DNA of 64,000 nucleotides from Diplocarpon mali. Lineage: Eukaryota > Ascomycota > Leotiomycetes > Helotiales > Drepanopezizaceae. The notes beneath the pieces were generated by a model. The model was not told where the DNA came from. It did no database searches and was given only the letters and a program-made list of their open reading frames with translations. Position numbers and translations under genes: made by a program. Location of the stretch: assembly GCA_024741835.1 (NCBI GenBank), contig JAENRP010000044.1:152435-216434 (forward strand), read 5' to 3'. Positions 22,871 to 35,868 of this stretch are shown here, one piece after another (position 1 is the stretch's first letter; each line of letters opens with the position of its first letter).

Positions 22871-25171
22871 TCATGATTTTGGCTGTTGTTCGAGGTCTGC
22901 TGGGCGACGCGGAACGCGCTGCGAGATCGTGTAATGCGACTACTTGGGGTTAGCGTGATGAAAACACCCGCTTCTTTCTTGAGCGCTAGCAAGCTTTCCA
23001 GGTTGGTGCATCAAGTATTCTTCGCACGGATCCGACACTACTGAATTTGATCCTTGATCAGAATTATAGTCTGCTTGGACTGGACTTTGTTATTCATTCT
23101 TACCTGAGTCACGTCCGGTCTCATTCCAGTTCGCATATACTATTCGTTTGCTTTTGAAGCTGTGGTTTGTTATTACGAACAAAAGCGAGTACTCTGCTGG
23201 TGCTTCCAAAGCAGAGTTGTCAGTGTATTATGTGAAAATAGCTAGTCTGGCCTTCTGGCATCAACCAAGGCCAATTTTGCGGAACTGCAGGAATTTCCTA
23301 GGAAAGAAGTTGGGAAGAGAGAGCCAATTGATGGGAAAACTACGACAAACGGCTCGATAGGCTGCGATCCTACTATTTGTGGAAGAAGAATCTGCGTATA
23401 ACTACAACAAGAGTAGAAATAATGCTTCTAGATAGTGTGAGCGACTAGACTTACACACTTTTCTATGTTTAGATGCCACATATAGCTGTGTTTATTCGCC
23501 AATATGCTATTGATAGCTTGTTAGGCTTGCCGAACTTCAAACATAGAACATTTACTCTTCGTCGGCCGGCTTCGACAAAGGGTTGATTTGCGCAAGTCAA
23601 TGATTGATGGCTGCTTTTCCAGTTTCGTGACGTCCTGTAATCCAATTTTCAATACAGGATCATACTGTGGGAGCTTCCCGATGCTGGTTCTCGTTTCCGT
23701 GAAGCCTCATTCTCGAAGGGAAAAAAAGTCCCTGCTTACCAGGAATGTAGCGAGTAATGCTGTCTGCGAACCAACGCCACAAGCCGTGGACGGTCTTACA
23801 ATAGCTCGTTATTGACGGCGTGGCAAGATGTACTACTGCTGTGTGATGAAAGACACACCAAGCAAAGTAATTGGAATACGCAAGTTATATGACGCCAAAC
23901 AGTTCAGAAATATAAAAGCAAGACCCCTTATCAGTTGTCCAGAAGACATGAGAAGAGCTAGCAGCATCTAAGGGCCCCTTGGCAGAACTCCCTTTAGGCA
24001 GGGGAATTTTAACAATTGACTACCAATAGGTTTAGCCGGATGGTGTTGAAGCACGAGTAGAGTAACACGTGAGAAAAACCAATTCATCACGTCTACATGG
24101 AGTACACAAATGAGCTCTTTCTTACCTACCTACTGCTCCAAATGCCAAGGGTCATCATAGCACTGCATGCTCGGAGGGAATCCTATCCCAACCGTAGTTG
24201 GATAGTTGTGGCTAACAGACACACAGCACTCGTACTCCCGGGTCTCTATATTTGAAGTACAACTGTGCGGTGGATCAAAGAACCAGCTGAATAGTATCCC
24301 ACGCCCGGAGAAAGAAAAATACGCTTTTGCAGATAGAATGCTAAAAGCCGAATAGCTAGAAATCTGTCTGAAGAGTGACCTACGCGGCACGGGACTCTGA
24401 TACTTTTTTTTTATAAAAATGTATATATGCTCTATATTTGAGATTTTCAAACGTTGGGTTCGGTTCGCTTCCATGTCAACTGATTACCTTTCAGTGCATT
24501 TCCGCCATGGTTTCTATCTACCGCATTGGAAAATCAACAAGAATCAGGATAGTCTGAAACCATCCTGCCGCTCATTGAAGTTATGCTGAGTTCTGAAAGT
24601 CCCATTGCCTCGCCGTGCCGGCCGTTCATTGTTCCGACTCTTAGAAGAATGATATGCTTGGAGAATGATATGCTTGCAGATCCCGCCATCTTGCACACGA
24701 GAGACATCAAATACTGTCATTGATTCGTTCTCCACTCCTGATATCCAGTCATCTCGTGTTTGACGTTGCGTTGTTGTTGCCGCTCCGATGGCTTCCTTGA
24801 TTCATTGAGGGCCTGTCAGAGATTCAGAGAGGCGGGAATTGAGACGAAGAGAACAGAAGGTTGACTCCAGAATAAAACATTTTTCGATGCTATCGCAATC
24901 GCATCCATTGCCCCCAGCGTGGCAATAATTATTCATTCTTAGTTGTCAAGGTCAGGATCCAAGTGCGGTGATTGTCTGAGTGTCGTCTGCAGAGCGAACC
25001 ACTAATCTCGGCAATTTGTTGTAGCTTGCTTGGGTGGGCTAGGCCGACCTCGTACTTTCATGAACCACCGACTCTCGAGTCAACCTCTCAAACCTTCAAC
25101 TTCTACATCACTCCGTACGCAGGTCTCAGTCTCGACCGCCCTCGCTGGAGCCTACAGTGATTGCTAACAAG
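22871..25171. other. 2.3-kb gene-poor AT-rich intergenic
   Basis: No gene is recognised. Frames such as 23148-23360 and 24130-24474 (minus) are short, AT-rich and lack family features. It includes the CCE1 and STS1 promoters at its ends. Confidence 0.5.
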
Positions 25172-26154
25172 ATGAATGTTCTGCAACCAACACATCCGTC
25201 GTCCTTCAGCCAACACCCACTTCATCGCCACGACGCCCACCAAAACATTGGTAAGGAGGTACGATGCCTTTTCTGCCCCGTTTACTGACCTGTTCCCCAG
25301 TTGGCTCTCCCAATACACCCTCTAGGATGAGCCACCGCAAGCGAAAAGCCGAAGACGATGGCAACGATGATAATATGTCAATCTCACCCCAAGCATCCCC
25401 CGCCTTGGCTCCCCGATCCATCGCACGCCCTGCAAAGAAGTTCCGAGCCAACGAAGTTGCCGGTCGTCCTCTAGCTCTCCCTCGTCTGCTCGAAACACTA
25501 GATGCAGAATCTCTGCGATCGGTCCTTCAGACGATATGTGAGCGGCACCCCCAGATTGGCTCGGAGGTGGCCTCTTCAGCTCCCAGGCCATCGGTCAGTG
25601 CAACAGTCGAGGTTTTGTCATATTACCAAGAGAAGCTACGGCTGTCGTATCCCGTGGAGGGTCCTGGGTCGGATTACGCCTACAACAGATCCAAGCAGCA
25701 GTTGAACGAGCTGATAGATGCTGTGGCCGATTTTACGCCTCACTACCTCCCTCCCAACGAGAACCAGACTACTGTATCGCTTACCTACCTCGACAACGCA
25801 ACCAAGTTTATCCACGATCTTCCAGAATGGAACAGCCAGTCTCACCGACATCACAAGGACAACGCTTACGACGAGATCTCGAGGGCTTGGGCGCTAGTGA
25901 TCAATGAGGCTTCCAAGCGGGGGGGAGGGTTCCAGCTACACTCTGGTCGATGGGATGAACGATTGGCGAAACACAACGAACAGAGCGGGGGTCGGATGCA
26001 GGTCGCTGCTCATGCTCTGTCAAGCCTTGGTTGGACAGGGGGACTGGGAGGTGGAATGGGTTCTGGAGACCCAAATTCGATCCGCAACCAACTACTCAAT
26101 GGAACATACGGCCCTGGCTCGGGTACTATGCCGGTCCGAGTGGGGTTGTGGTAA
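25172..26154 (+). CDS. STS1: nuclear proteasome tethering factor Sts1/Cut8
   Basis: Two exons, 25172..25250 and 25301..26154, encode 310 residues; the first exon starts MNVLQPTHPSSFSQHP as in Cut8/Sts1 proteins. A basic, nuclear-signal-like stretch SHRKRKAEDD and ARPAKKFR lies at about 36-80. The structured Cut8 region follows with LPRLLETLDAESLRSVLQTI, the helical core (EVLSYYQEKLRLSYP) and HYLPPNENQTT. The C-terminus is Gly-rich (GWTGGLGGGMGSG). Sts1/Cut8 holds the 26S proteasome at or in the nucleus and is needed for mitotic protein turnover and the DNA damage response; the Lys-rich N-terminal part is the ubiquitylated tether in fission yeast. RAD52 follows in tandem. Confidence 0.92.
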
Positions 26155-26838
26155 AGTACTGAGTAATGTTGTCCGGAACACGTACATAAGAACGGGGCTG
26201 AAGATCTTCAGCATGGGATTAGCGGGGATAGAAGGTGGTATTTCGCACAGTGGCGTCTTGTGTTTTACGATGCATTACCAACGGCATACTTACGAACCTT
26301 ACGACGATTCCCCTTTCCTCGGCTCGTTGGTGGAGAATGCTTTGGGAGTTCGGCATTGGGATGGATTTCATAGTCTGCATTTGGGATTCCTTGAGGGGGG
26401 CTATGTAAGGCGTACATCCTTTTGTCAGATCGGGAAGGGTTAGTAGCTTTGACTAAGACTAATAGAAATTGAGCATATAATGAGCGTTGGTGGTGTGATG
26501 ATGTGTAGTGATTCTCTCTTCGCAGTGAGATGTGTAACCCTGCGATCAGGTGAGGCCCTCTCCCCGTGGTTCGGTGTTGCGAGTATGCAAATAAGAGTGA
26601 TTTCAGCGTTTGAATAGCGACTTGAGACAAGATTCAGCATTCTCCAGCCCATCGACGTTTTCCGATTCAGGTGTGGCGGTGCTAACACGTGACTATGGCT
26701 GAGTTTCGCGATATCGTGTCTCTGCCGACCTCGATTGTACGCGTTGGGCTGAGACGGTCCCCCACAACCGACTATTATCAACACCGATGCTCAATGTGAC
26801 GCTGGATTGAGATAAATTTGCTTATCATCACCCCCAAG
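26155..26838. other. intergenic STS1/RAD52
   Basis: About 680 bases: the STS1 3' flank and the RAD52 promoter. Overlapping frames on both strands are not supported by any feature. Confidence 0.5.
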
Positions 26839-28612
26839 ATGCCTGCGTATGCAACCCATTCCATGCGAGTTCAGGACATGCTAATCCAGGCAGGCCTGGC
26901 GACCAACATTTCAACTCGGGAGGCAAAGGATCCATCAACCCTTTCGACCCTGTCGTGCCACAGATCTCCGCCTACACCGCGAAGGAAATCGCTACACTGC
27001 AATCCCGCCTCGAGAAGCAACTGGGACCGGAATACATATCGAATCGAGCGGGGCCTGGGAACCAGAAAGTGCATTACCTGGCCGCGGAGAAATGCATCCA
27101 GCTGGCGAACGAAGTCTTCGGCTTCAATGGCTGGTCGAGCCAGATCATTGAAATTCAAGTTGATTTCATAGACGAGAATCCGACGACGCTCAAGGTCAGC
27201 TTGGGCTTGTCGGTGGTAGTGAGGGTTACATTGAAGGATGGGACGTTCCATGAGGATATCGGGTACGGGCATATGGAGAATGCTAAGGGGAAAGCGGCGG
27301 CATTTGAGAAGGCCAAGAAAGAGGGGACGACGGATGGGCTGAAGAGGGCTTTGAAGAACTTCGGTAATGTCCTGGGCAACTGTCTCTATGATAAGGACTA
27401 CTTGAAGAACGTCACGAAGATGAAGGTAGGGTCAACAAAGTTTGACGCGGATAACTTGCACCGGCATTCGACATTTGCATCGATCAAGAGAGAGCCCGAG
27501 ATCAAGCGGCCGGAGGAGAAGCTTCAGGTGATGGCCGCGGGGCCCAGTCTCAGTAGGTCTTATAACAGTATGCGCCGAGACTGTAATTGACCGCTATAGA
27601 ATCCGAGGATACTCTGGATGACGAGTTTGGAGGTTGGTGCCGCTTCCAGTTTTTCACTTGAACTTACTTATATGATTTAGATTTCGATGAAGCAGATTTC
27701 AGTGTTGCAGATCCAGACTCGCACCCCGATGAAGTGACACTCCCGGAAGCAGCTGCAGCAGCTTCCTACCAGTTCATCAACGGTCGAAATGCCAACCCAT
27801 CTTCAAATGCAGAATCGCCAGCTCAGCCTAAGCCTGCGGTGAACCACCCACAGACTAGAGGAGCATTGGGACGGCCAGCAAATGCAGGACCAGCTGCAAA
27901 CAACAACAGCAGCCTTCCACCACAACCCCAGACACCCAACAGCGGCTTTTCCAGATCCAACAGCGGAGCGACTCATAACATGCGTCCACATCCAGATCCC
28001 AACGCCCTTGTACGGCCAATGCAGCCACCACAGCCCGGTCCCGTCGTAGGAAGAGTCCTCAACCAACCCAGTCGCAACGGCCCTCCATCAGCCCCGGCCT
28101 CTCCAGGCCGCGTGAACAAACCCTCCTCCAACGATGACACAACATCTCTCCCACCTCAGGGGCAAGGTTTCTTCTCCGCTCGCGCAGCGACAATGCTACC
28201 CGAAGGCGTCCAAGCCGACAGCGCTGCCGCCGTCCCTATACCTGCACATCTCCCCGTCTTCAATCCACATGCCGAATCGCCCTCTATCAGGAAGACGCCC
28301 GGTATTGACCATAACTCATCCAAACCCTTGACGCGAGACCTCAAACACGTCTCGGGCTCCACCCCGGCCGTAGCTGGACCGGCAGCAGCTGCGGCGCCGA
28401 GACCAAATATCTTGAACCCGCAACTAGATCTCGGGAGAAAGATTGGGCAGCCGGGAAGTCCCAGCCCGATGAACAGGAGCAATCAATATAAGCCACCATC
28501 TATGACGAAAAGACCCGTGGATTCGCGGGCGCCGTTGCATGAATTGCCTTCGAACGGGACGATGGCTGGTGTTGATGGGGGCAATGTTAAAAGGCAGAGG
28601 TTAAGTGGTTGA
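26839..28612 (+). CDS. RAD52: recombination mediator Rad52
   Basis: Four exons, 26839..26846, 26894..27552, 27600..27632 and 27681..28612, encode 543 residues. The first exon is only 8 nt (ATG CCT GC); joined at the second AG of CCAGGCAG it gives MAPGDQH-like MPAPGDQHFNSGG, as in other fungal Rad52 proteins. The conserved DNA-binding ring domain spans about residues 30-205 (ISAYTAKEIATLQSRLEKQL, FGFNGWSS, DIGYGHMENAKGKAAAFEKA, LKRALKNFGNVLGNCLYDKD). A small exon encodes SEDTLDDEFG, joined to DFDEADF. The remaining 300 residues are Pro, Asn and Ser-rich and disordered, where Rad51 and RPA contacts lie in yeast. Rad52 anneals single strands and loads Rad51. The exon 2 donor (GTAGGT at 27553) was chosen because it alone keeps frame with a good consensus. 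Confidence 0.94.
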
Positions 28613-29121
28613 CTTTGAGTTGTTGGAGATATCTTTATCAGCATTGCGTTTGTTGCTCTTGGCGTTGGGACGGATATGATCGAAGCTGTCTAACTTTATT
28701 ACACCCTTGCTGGACATCAGACATAGCTGGGATTCGAGACGGAGTTTGCAGAACCGCACTAGCACGTCTGGCTTTGCAGGGACGTGTAGGTACAGGAGTT
28801 TTGGAAGATTGAAAATCAAATGATCGGAGCCTGGCCAGAAGAGCCAGTGCACTCATCGTGCAATCGTTGCCGTACGGGCTTGTCTGGTCCTGTTTAACCA
28901 CAGACCAGCGGAATTTACGGAGAAGTATTTATCCAGCAGCAGCAGCCACCGGCTCAGACACATTACACCACCCTCCCGTAACATGCCAATGGCCCCCAAC
29001 TCCGCCCAATGCCGTCCGTAACCCAACGCACGTAAATCAAAATATCTTCATGGCTCAGCCTGTGACCCATGCGCGAGAACATCTTACCAGGCTCCATTTC
29101 TGTGCTGTCCTGCTCGCCGTC
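28613..29121. other. convergent intergenic RAD52/UBX gene
   Basis: About 510 bases between convergent stop codons. Nothing further is recognised. Confidence 0.5.
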
Positions 29122-30298
29122 TCACTTGACGATCAACACGGCACTCGGCGCCAGCCCAGCCTCCTTCAGCGTCAAACCAAAGTCAATGCCACCAGAGAAC
29201 GTCTTCTTCGGAAAAGTCATTGTGAAGCTCTCGACCGGCCCACCATTCTCCGTCTCCAGCGCCTGGGCCACCTCGAAGAGCGTCGTCTGGGCTGGGAAAG
29301 TCTTCATCACCACCCCTGTCGCAGTCTGCAGTCTCAGCCTGGCGTCTGTGACGACCTTCTTCGCGATGGGCGCCGCGCTGGTGGAGGATGCTTGGGCGGC
29401 GGCGATGCTTGGGTCGGGGGGAGGGGCTCTGCCTTCGCGCTCGGCTTTCTGGGCTTCGGCTTTAAGGCGGCGGGCTTCCTTGTCGGCAGCTATCTTCTCT
29501 TGGATGCGGCGCTTGGCGGCGAGGTCGTCAATCTTCTCCTGGCGCTTCTTCGCGGCGGCCTTGATCTGCTCTTGCTTGGCGAGGTTCTCCTTTGCGTCTT
29601 GGACTTCCTTGGTGGCCTTCATGCGGATTTTCTGGAAAGTAGGTCATGTCAGATGCATATCCTTGAAGGAGAGAGCTTTACGGGTAAGTGAAGAGAGGGT
29701 GTATGGTTAGGGGGGGGGAGAGCGTAATGTACCTCGTTAGCCTTGGCCTCCTCTCGATCTTGGATGGACTTGAGCGCCTTTCGGGCTGCAGCTTTCTCAC
29801 GCAGCTCCTCTAGCTTCTGCTTCTTCTCCTCCTCTGTTAGAGGCGCGATCTCTTCAGTGGACTCCGAGTAGTTTGAATGGCCGCTATGGTAGATCTCCAG
29901 TCAGTACTCGATACCCCTCCATTTATCGCAGTCGGGAAGCATACGTGCGCTCTCCATGAGCCTGCGCCTGCATCATACTTCGGAGCTTCTTCCCACAGTC
30001 GTCGCAGACCATTGACTTGGCAATCTCTCCAGCTTCGAGGGGTTTGGCTTCGACCGATTGGTTCCCTTCCTCCTCGTCGACGGTGGTCGCATTCGAGGCC
30101 TCGATTTCCTCGACAGACTTATCCGCATTATCCTCAAGCCATGTCAGAGCTCCTTGCACTGAAGGAAGGTAACATGTTAGCGCAGAGATCATAGTCATAA
30201 GAGCGTGCCAACGTACAATTTCCCGTCTTCTTGACGGCCAGCTCAGCTTTCTTTGAGTCGAAGCCCATCTCCAGAAGGAGAGCCAGATCTCCAGCCAT
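29122..30298 (-). CDS. UBA-UBX domain protein (UBXN1/SAKS1-like)
   Basis: Four exons on the minus strand, 30298..30217, 30158..29945, 29883..29733 and 29631..29122, encode 318 residues. It starts with a UBA domain (MAGDLALLLEMGFDSKKAEL ... ALTWLEDN, about 1-42). A short zinc-finger-like CDDCGKK ... H follows at about 80-100. A long charged coiled coil (EEKKQKLEELREKAARKALK and more) runs from about 115 to 220. The UBX domain closes the protein (TDARLRLQTATGVV, FPKKTFSGG, LKEAGLAPSAVLIVK). This order matches UBXN1-type cofactors that bind ubiquitin through UBA and Cdc48/p97 through UBX. All three introns are GT-AG with phases that close. It is divergent from the VAP gene. Confidence 0.92.
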
Positions 30299-30828
30299 GA
30301 TGGAAATATGCGTGGCAGATTGACAGAATTGATGGAATAATGGGGATTTTCAAAGCAGAGCAGTAGATATTTTACCGGTTATGGAGAAGGCTGTAAAGTG
30401 GGAAGATTTTGGGAGTTTAGACGGAGGAGTTTGCAAAAGAAATTCCAGCCGACTATTGTAGGCTGCTTCTAACCAGGACAGATGACGTTCTAGCGAGCTG
30501 CTACCAGATCATCATCCACAGTGGAGCCAGCCGAACTCCACCGTTACATACCAGACGAGCACAGGCCAGACAGAGAGTGAATACGAAAGATAAAGACAAC
30601 AAAGACGAAAATCGAGCTCTTCTTCCACGGATCCCTACAGATACCCTTCCTTCACTCGCACAATCACTTCTCCCTCTGCATCTCCATCTGCATCTTCCTC
30701 AGCAGCCTCGCCTTTGTCTCGATCTGTCAACGTTCACGACGACAGACTCGATACAAGTGCCCAGCTTGTTCCTGTACATTACCCAGCACTTCTGCCCACT
30801 CCCAACATAATTTCGAACACCAGCTATC
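30299..30828. promoter_or_regulatory. divergent intergenic region UBX / SCS2
   Basis: About 530 bases between divergent start codons. It includes a pyrimidine-rich stretch at about 30640-30720, presumably the 5' leader of the VAP gene. No motif is claimed. Confidence 0.4.
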
Positions 30829-32003
30829 ATGTCGGTTGAGATTGAACCCGTCGAGTTGGCCTTTGCCCGTAGGTGGCTGTTCTGCTATTGTGCCCGGGTT
30901 GATGCTGATCAAGGAACAGGGCCATTTACCACCGAGGTCTCCCAGTCGCTCAAGATCCGCAACAGCAGCCACACACCTGTCGCTTTCAAGGTACGTCTCT
31001 CCGGCCTGCGCTGCTAATTATTTGAAGTTATGCTGACCGGGTGGTTCAATCTGCAGGTCAAGACCACGGCTCCCAAGCAGTACGTCCCCCTCGTCAACCT
31101 ACCTCGGTCACATGTTGACCAGGCTACAGATACTGTGTCCGCCCAAATTCTGGGAGAATCGAGCCCGGAAAAGATGTTGAGGTTACCGGTATGTGCTTCT
31201 GCTGGAAGATCTCTTGTGGATATGCTTCAGTGCTGATGAACGCAGTTCTGCTGCAGGCCATGAGACAAGATCCCCCGCTCGATACCAAGTGTAGAGATAA
31301 GTTCCTCGTTCAGACTGTTGCTGTTACCGCCGATAAGCAGTTCACCAACATTGCATCGATCGTAAGGTATACGAATCTCAAGCGCATACAATTTGCTGAC
31401 AGGACACAGTGGCAGCACGTCGACGAGGCCGAGAGATCAAGCGTCCAGGAGAAGAAGATCCGAGTCACCTACCTTGCACCAGGAAGCGCCCCAGCTGTAA
31501 TTACACCTGCAAAGAAAGTCGCAAATGGCACGACCCATACCTCAGTAGGTTACTCTTCCAGCATATCAGACGAGAGCTAACCATCGCAGGCTGATCCCGA
31601 TTCCGCTCCTCCAGCATATAGCACCCAACGTTCCCCATCTCCAGAAGAGTCCTACACCCCCGATACCCGCCGCTCTGCCATGGGAACTTCCAAGTACGAT
31701 ACGGAGACCCCAACCGCCAAGTCCTCTTCCTCAAACCTCGCAACCTCGATTCCAGCCGCAGTCGGCAATCCCGTTCCCTTGTCCTACGAAGAGATGAAGG
31801 TCAAGCTCGCAGATGCTCAAGCCACAATCGCAAGCTATGCCCAAGAAGGTGGTGTGCGGGCGCGCAAGGTTGTCAAGGGAGAGACCAGAAATGAGACCGT
31901 CAACGAGATTGCACATCACGTACAAAGCAGCCAGGGCGTGCCTCTTCAGATTGTTGCTGCGCTTTGCCTGATAAGCTTCTTGCTCGCGTACCTCTTCTTC
32001 TAA
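30829..32003 (+). CDS. SCS2: VAMP-associated protein (VAP/Scs2)
   Basis: Seven exons, 30829..30868, 30920..30990, 31057..31079, 31130..31188, 31246..31361, 31410..31544 and 31590..32003, encode 285 residues. Splicing rebuilds an MSP domain: MSVEIEPVELAFARPFTTEV, then LKIRNSSHTPVAFKVKTTAP, QYCVRPNSGRIEPGKDVEV and VLLQAM (about 1-125). A disordered Ser, Pro and Thr-rich linker follows, then a predicted coiled region (YEEMKVKLADAQATIASY), and a C-terminal tail anchor (PLQIVAALCLISFLLAYLFF). VAPs sit in the ER membrane and recruit FFAT-motif proteins to contact sites and lipid regulators such as Opi1 in yeast. The gene is dense with small introns; exon 3 is 23 nt, which is why no single frame shows the domain. 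Confidence 0.93.
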
Positions 32004-33567
32004 GCCCCTGTCTCTTCGTGGGGTAGAGGTATGTTAGGACCGAGCACACGACCAGACGGCATATTCAGGCAAATATTGGTCGACAGTACAAAGCCTCTTG
32101 AAAGGGCACGATACAGGATCCTACATGTGCATTCCCTGGAAGAAGGGACGGCGGCAGGGTTCGATAATGGATATGGCATGGCGTTCTCCTCGACTTAGAT
32201 CACGACACCAAACGACAGAAATCTTTCTCCTACACCTTGTACTCTATTGCGCCATTGGAGCAGTCAGCCAACCGTCACGGAAGCATGTTTTCTCGCGAAT
32301 CTCCCCCCTAATGTCCCACTTCGTTTTCTGCATGCAAGCGCCCCTGCTTTTGAGTCGACATATCGTGGGAGTGGGTGGCTGAGAAGGCAAGCTCTGTTTT
32401 CTAGCGACTTGGTAGCTCGTAGAGGCACCTACAGGTGGCGACTAAGGAAATGCCGTAATCTTACAGATTCTCGTTGTTATTCTCCGCACATGGTATACTG
32501 TGATTTGATTGCGCCGTCTTTTTCCTGACTGAGAAGGGCTCAAGGTCGTGAGAGAAATCTTCCTGCCAAGTGTTGGTTTGCTCGAGACGGGACGTATGAA
32601 TTTGACTTGGGGCTCCCTTTCTGTGGATGCACTGCTCAGCCAGAGATATGCCTAGCAGTATTGCCGGCTCACCAAATTCACTCTTTATTGACTCTTCCAA
32701 TGAGCCCCACCAGCCATGAAAAGTAACGAGGGGAGTCTCATCTAGAGCTCTGTTCCAAGTTATTTGTTACAGGGATGTAAGGATCTATTTTGCTCTCTCT
32801 CTCCCATCTTTTGAAAACTGACGGCGTGACCAAGATAAACTACAGCTGTACACCCTCGGTCAGCGTTGGAGTAACGCGGCGCCAGCAGCGTGTTCCTCCG
32901 TACATTTAAATATTCCAAGATTCATTGCACGCGAGTGTTTGTCGAGATGTGTGAATCTGAAATAGGATAGTGGATGCTTGGCCTGTTAGAATGGCAGGTC
33001 AAGATCTGATGAAAGCAGAGCCTGCGTTTCTGAGATACGCACGATTCATACAGCTTGTTTTATATACGTATCAACCTTCTCAGGAGTAATTTTTGGCAGT
33101 TCAGACAGATGCCTCTATCTACGGACCAGCTCTCGTTGCATTACTTGTACGCACTTGGCTCTCTTGACCTCGCTCGTCGGTGGGTATGGTGCTTTTGTAA
33201 GAGTGCGCGCTGGTGCCTCGAACAGAGTCCGATGTTTGACGTTGTTGCATATCACATGTCTGCCTCGTGATCTACTGCAGTCTCCAAGGTCTTTGTTACG
33301 ATGCTGAACCCCTGAGCTCCCTTTGGTATTCGATTTCCGATTCACGACAAACCCCAGGGACCGCGTCTGTAATACGAGCCGCGCGCGGCAGACGGTGGAG
33401 CTGGAGAATTGGATACAAACCTGTCCCCGCTGCTCGACGCTCCAGAATCCCCAGACTGGGCACACAACGCGTTAAGGGGAAAGTGTTTCTCAACCCTGGA
33501 GTCTTGGTAGCCGAGGGCCTGCAGTCTGGTCGCTTTGCTCTCTGCAATCTCGAGATCTTGAAGTTAC

Positions 33568-34393
33568 TTGGCTATCAGGGCGGAGTTTCAATCTCGTAGC
33601 GTGGAAGGGGTTTGTCGCCATAAGGGAGGTGATGGAGCGAGTTCTTTGACAGCGGGGGTCTACTCGGCAGCAAGAGCTTCTCTTGGAGGCAGCGTTCCTA
33701 CAGATCAGATACTGGCTGGAACTCTCTCCTACATCGTAAGCCGACCAGAGCCAGACCTCGCCCGGGAGGTGAAGAAACTGGCTGCCTCGGCCAACGCTCG
33801 CCTTTCTGGGGCCGTCTTTGCAGCGACCTGGATACGCCTTGCGCGGTCGAGCAAGCATCGACGAAGACCCAAATACCTGGTTCTAGGATGTCGTTCCTCG
33901 TCGAGCGTGCCAACATATTCTCACGCATACGTAGTCGACCCTCGCCCACGATTCAGCGCATCAGGAGGCACTCGTGAGAAGAAGAGTATCCTGCAGGACT
34001 GTACGGTATGTAGATATCCATTGCGCCCCCTCGGCAAAACCTCGAGTGCCTGCATCCATCCCTCATCCCGATCGTGCGTCTCGATATGCTCGCGTTGACA
34101 CGGGGGGGTGCTGATTGCAGGAGAGACAGAACTACGGGCAAGATTTGGATACGCCTCTCGTCCTCCAGATGCCTGATCGTGAGCCCTTCCTACCAAGCCC
34201 GGCATCATCTGAGCTGCGAGGCGGTGTTTGGAGAAGTACCGGGGATTGGCTTTGTGTCGATCTCACGCTGTTCTGCAGTCCGAATCTGCGATACTGGATG
34301 TCTACCAGCAAGCAAGATCCGGTGGTGATCTCGAGACGACTGCCCGGCGAAGCGTATATGTGGAGTCGGACGTCTCCGATGCGGCAACGATAA
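33568..34393 (+). CDS. possible orphan two-exon frame
   Basis: A frame open from 33568 to a donor GTATGT at 34006 joins in phase to a frame starting after TTGCAG at 34120 and ending at 34393, about 237 codons in total. The 115-nt intron has good splice consensus. Against it: the upstream part begins without an ATG, codon bias is weak and no family is recognised. An ATG frame at about 33888 (MSFLVERANIFSRIRSRPSP) looks like a mitochondrial presequence but ends after 29 codons. It could be a decayed gene. Confidence 0.18.
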
Positions 34394-35868
34394 TTTCTAC
34401 TACAGTGATAGAATGACAAGGGGGTAGCAGACTTGCAGAATTCAAAGAGAGACATCTTCGCGAGGGGCCAGCTTTAACCTCAACTTCTTCTCTCTTCTCG
34501 TCATGATTATTTGTGCTCCCGCCTGTCTTCCAATTCCTTTCTGCTTTGACATTTCCGCTGCGGCATTCCTGAACTCGACGTGTGCAGTTCTTCCGATCAG
34601 GGATAAAGCCATGAGCAAACCTATCTAGGCCTGCATAATTCGAGTTGGGCTTTTTTTTTCTTCGCTAGTTTTTTTTTTTAATTTTTTTTTCAAGACCCTC
34701 TCTCGAGGGGTGTAATATTGTTGAAATCACTCAACGCCTGGCCTAGTCCAGGTGCCAAATACCTGAGAACTTCACCGAAGCAGGGGTCGCGAACATTTGA
34801 TGCCCACTGATATCGCCAGCTGCTTTATCTATCTGTCTCGGGTATATGCTGTTGCCCTTCCTCTCTTTTTGTCCCTTTATTTTTATCGCGCTCTATTGGC
34901 ACACTCCAGTGTATAATTACAGGGCCCTGAGGCGGCGCAGGAAGAGTTTGCAGGTGGGAAAACACAGCCATCGATGTTCCAGTCCTTCAAATCCGAATCG
35001 GAAAGTTGGTAGCCCGTGCTTCGAATCTTCGATGTAGAAAGCAGCTAAATATCTGGGTGCGGGACTGCGCCCTTGGAAGCTGTCGCTTGATTAACAACTG
35101 GCGGCCCTACAAGGTTGTTAGGTCTTTGCTTGAACTCCTGAGAGGAACGGAAGAAAGCACTGAAGTTTGTAGGCTAGCCTTCTTCTAGTATCATCATTTA
35201 GGGTTCAAGGGATATTCTCCATCTCCGAGAAAACACAAGATGCCTTGCTGTGCAACTTGCTGTGCAAGCCGGCAAGAGGGTTCCGCGGATCTGATACCCG
35301 CACGGGCGGCTCCTCTCCGGTTCTCTCTCGCTCCCGCGACCTCCTGGACAGCTCGAGGCGATCTTCTGAAGGCCGCTTCTTACCATACGAAGTCACGGCC
35401 CACCTAGCCACGCAATAGCCGAGAGTAAACAAGCTCGCTTAATCCCATCCCCTGGTCGAGTAGTCGCACATACACACCCCTCGTACTTCGCCACCCCTCG
35501 TAATTCACGTGAAGCCTTGAGCTGAACGGAGTGCGCGCAATCCCAGCATGAGACTTGACTCATCCTGGCGGCGAGCATCGTCCTTTCGGGACTCGATTTA
35601 TTCGGCGAGATGCGAATACATGCCCACGATCATCTCGATCATTTCTAGTGTCAGGATTCGTAGCCTTTCGGACGTTAAACCCGGCGAGATCTCTCCCGAG
35701 ATGAAAGCAGAACGTCACGTATTCCCAAACTCCAACCACTCATAGTGAGAGAAGCCATGAATGGGCCCTTCTGCGCTTGTGTCGCAACTAGAGAGGACTC
35801 AGTGGTGTGCATGGAGGACGCACTGCATTACTGTGCTAAAGCTACTTGAGGCGTTTCCCCTGGACAGA

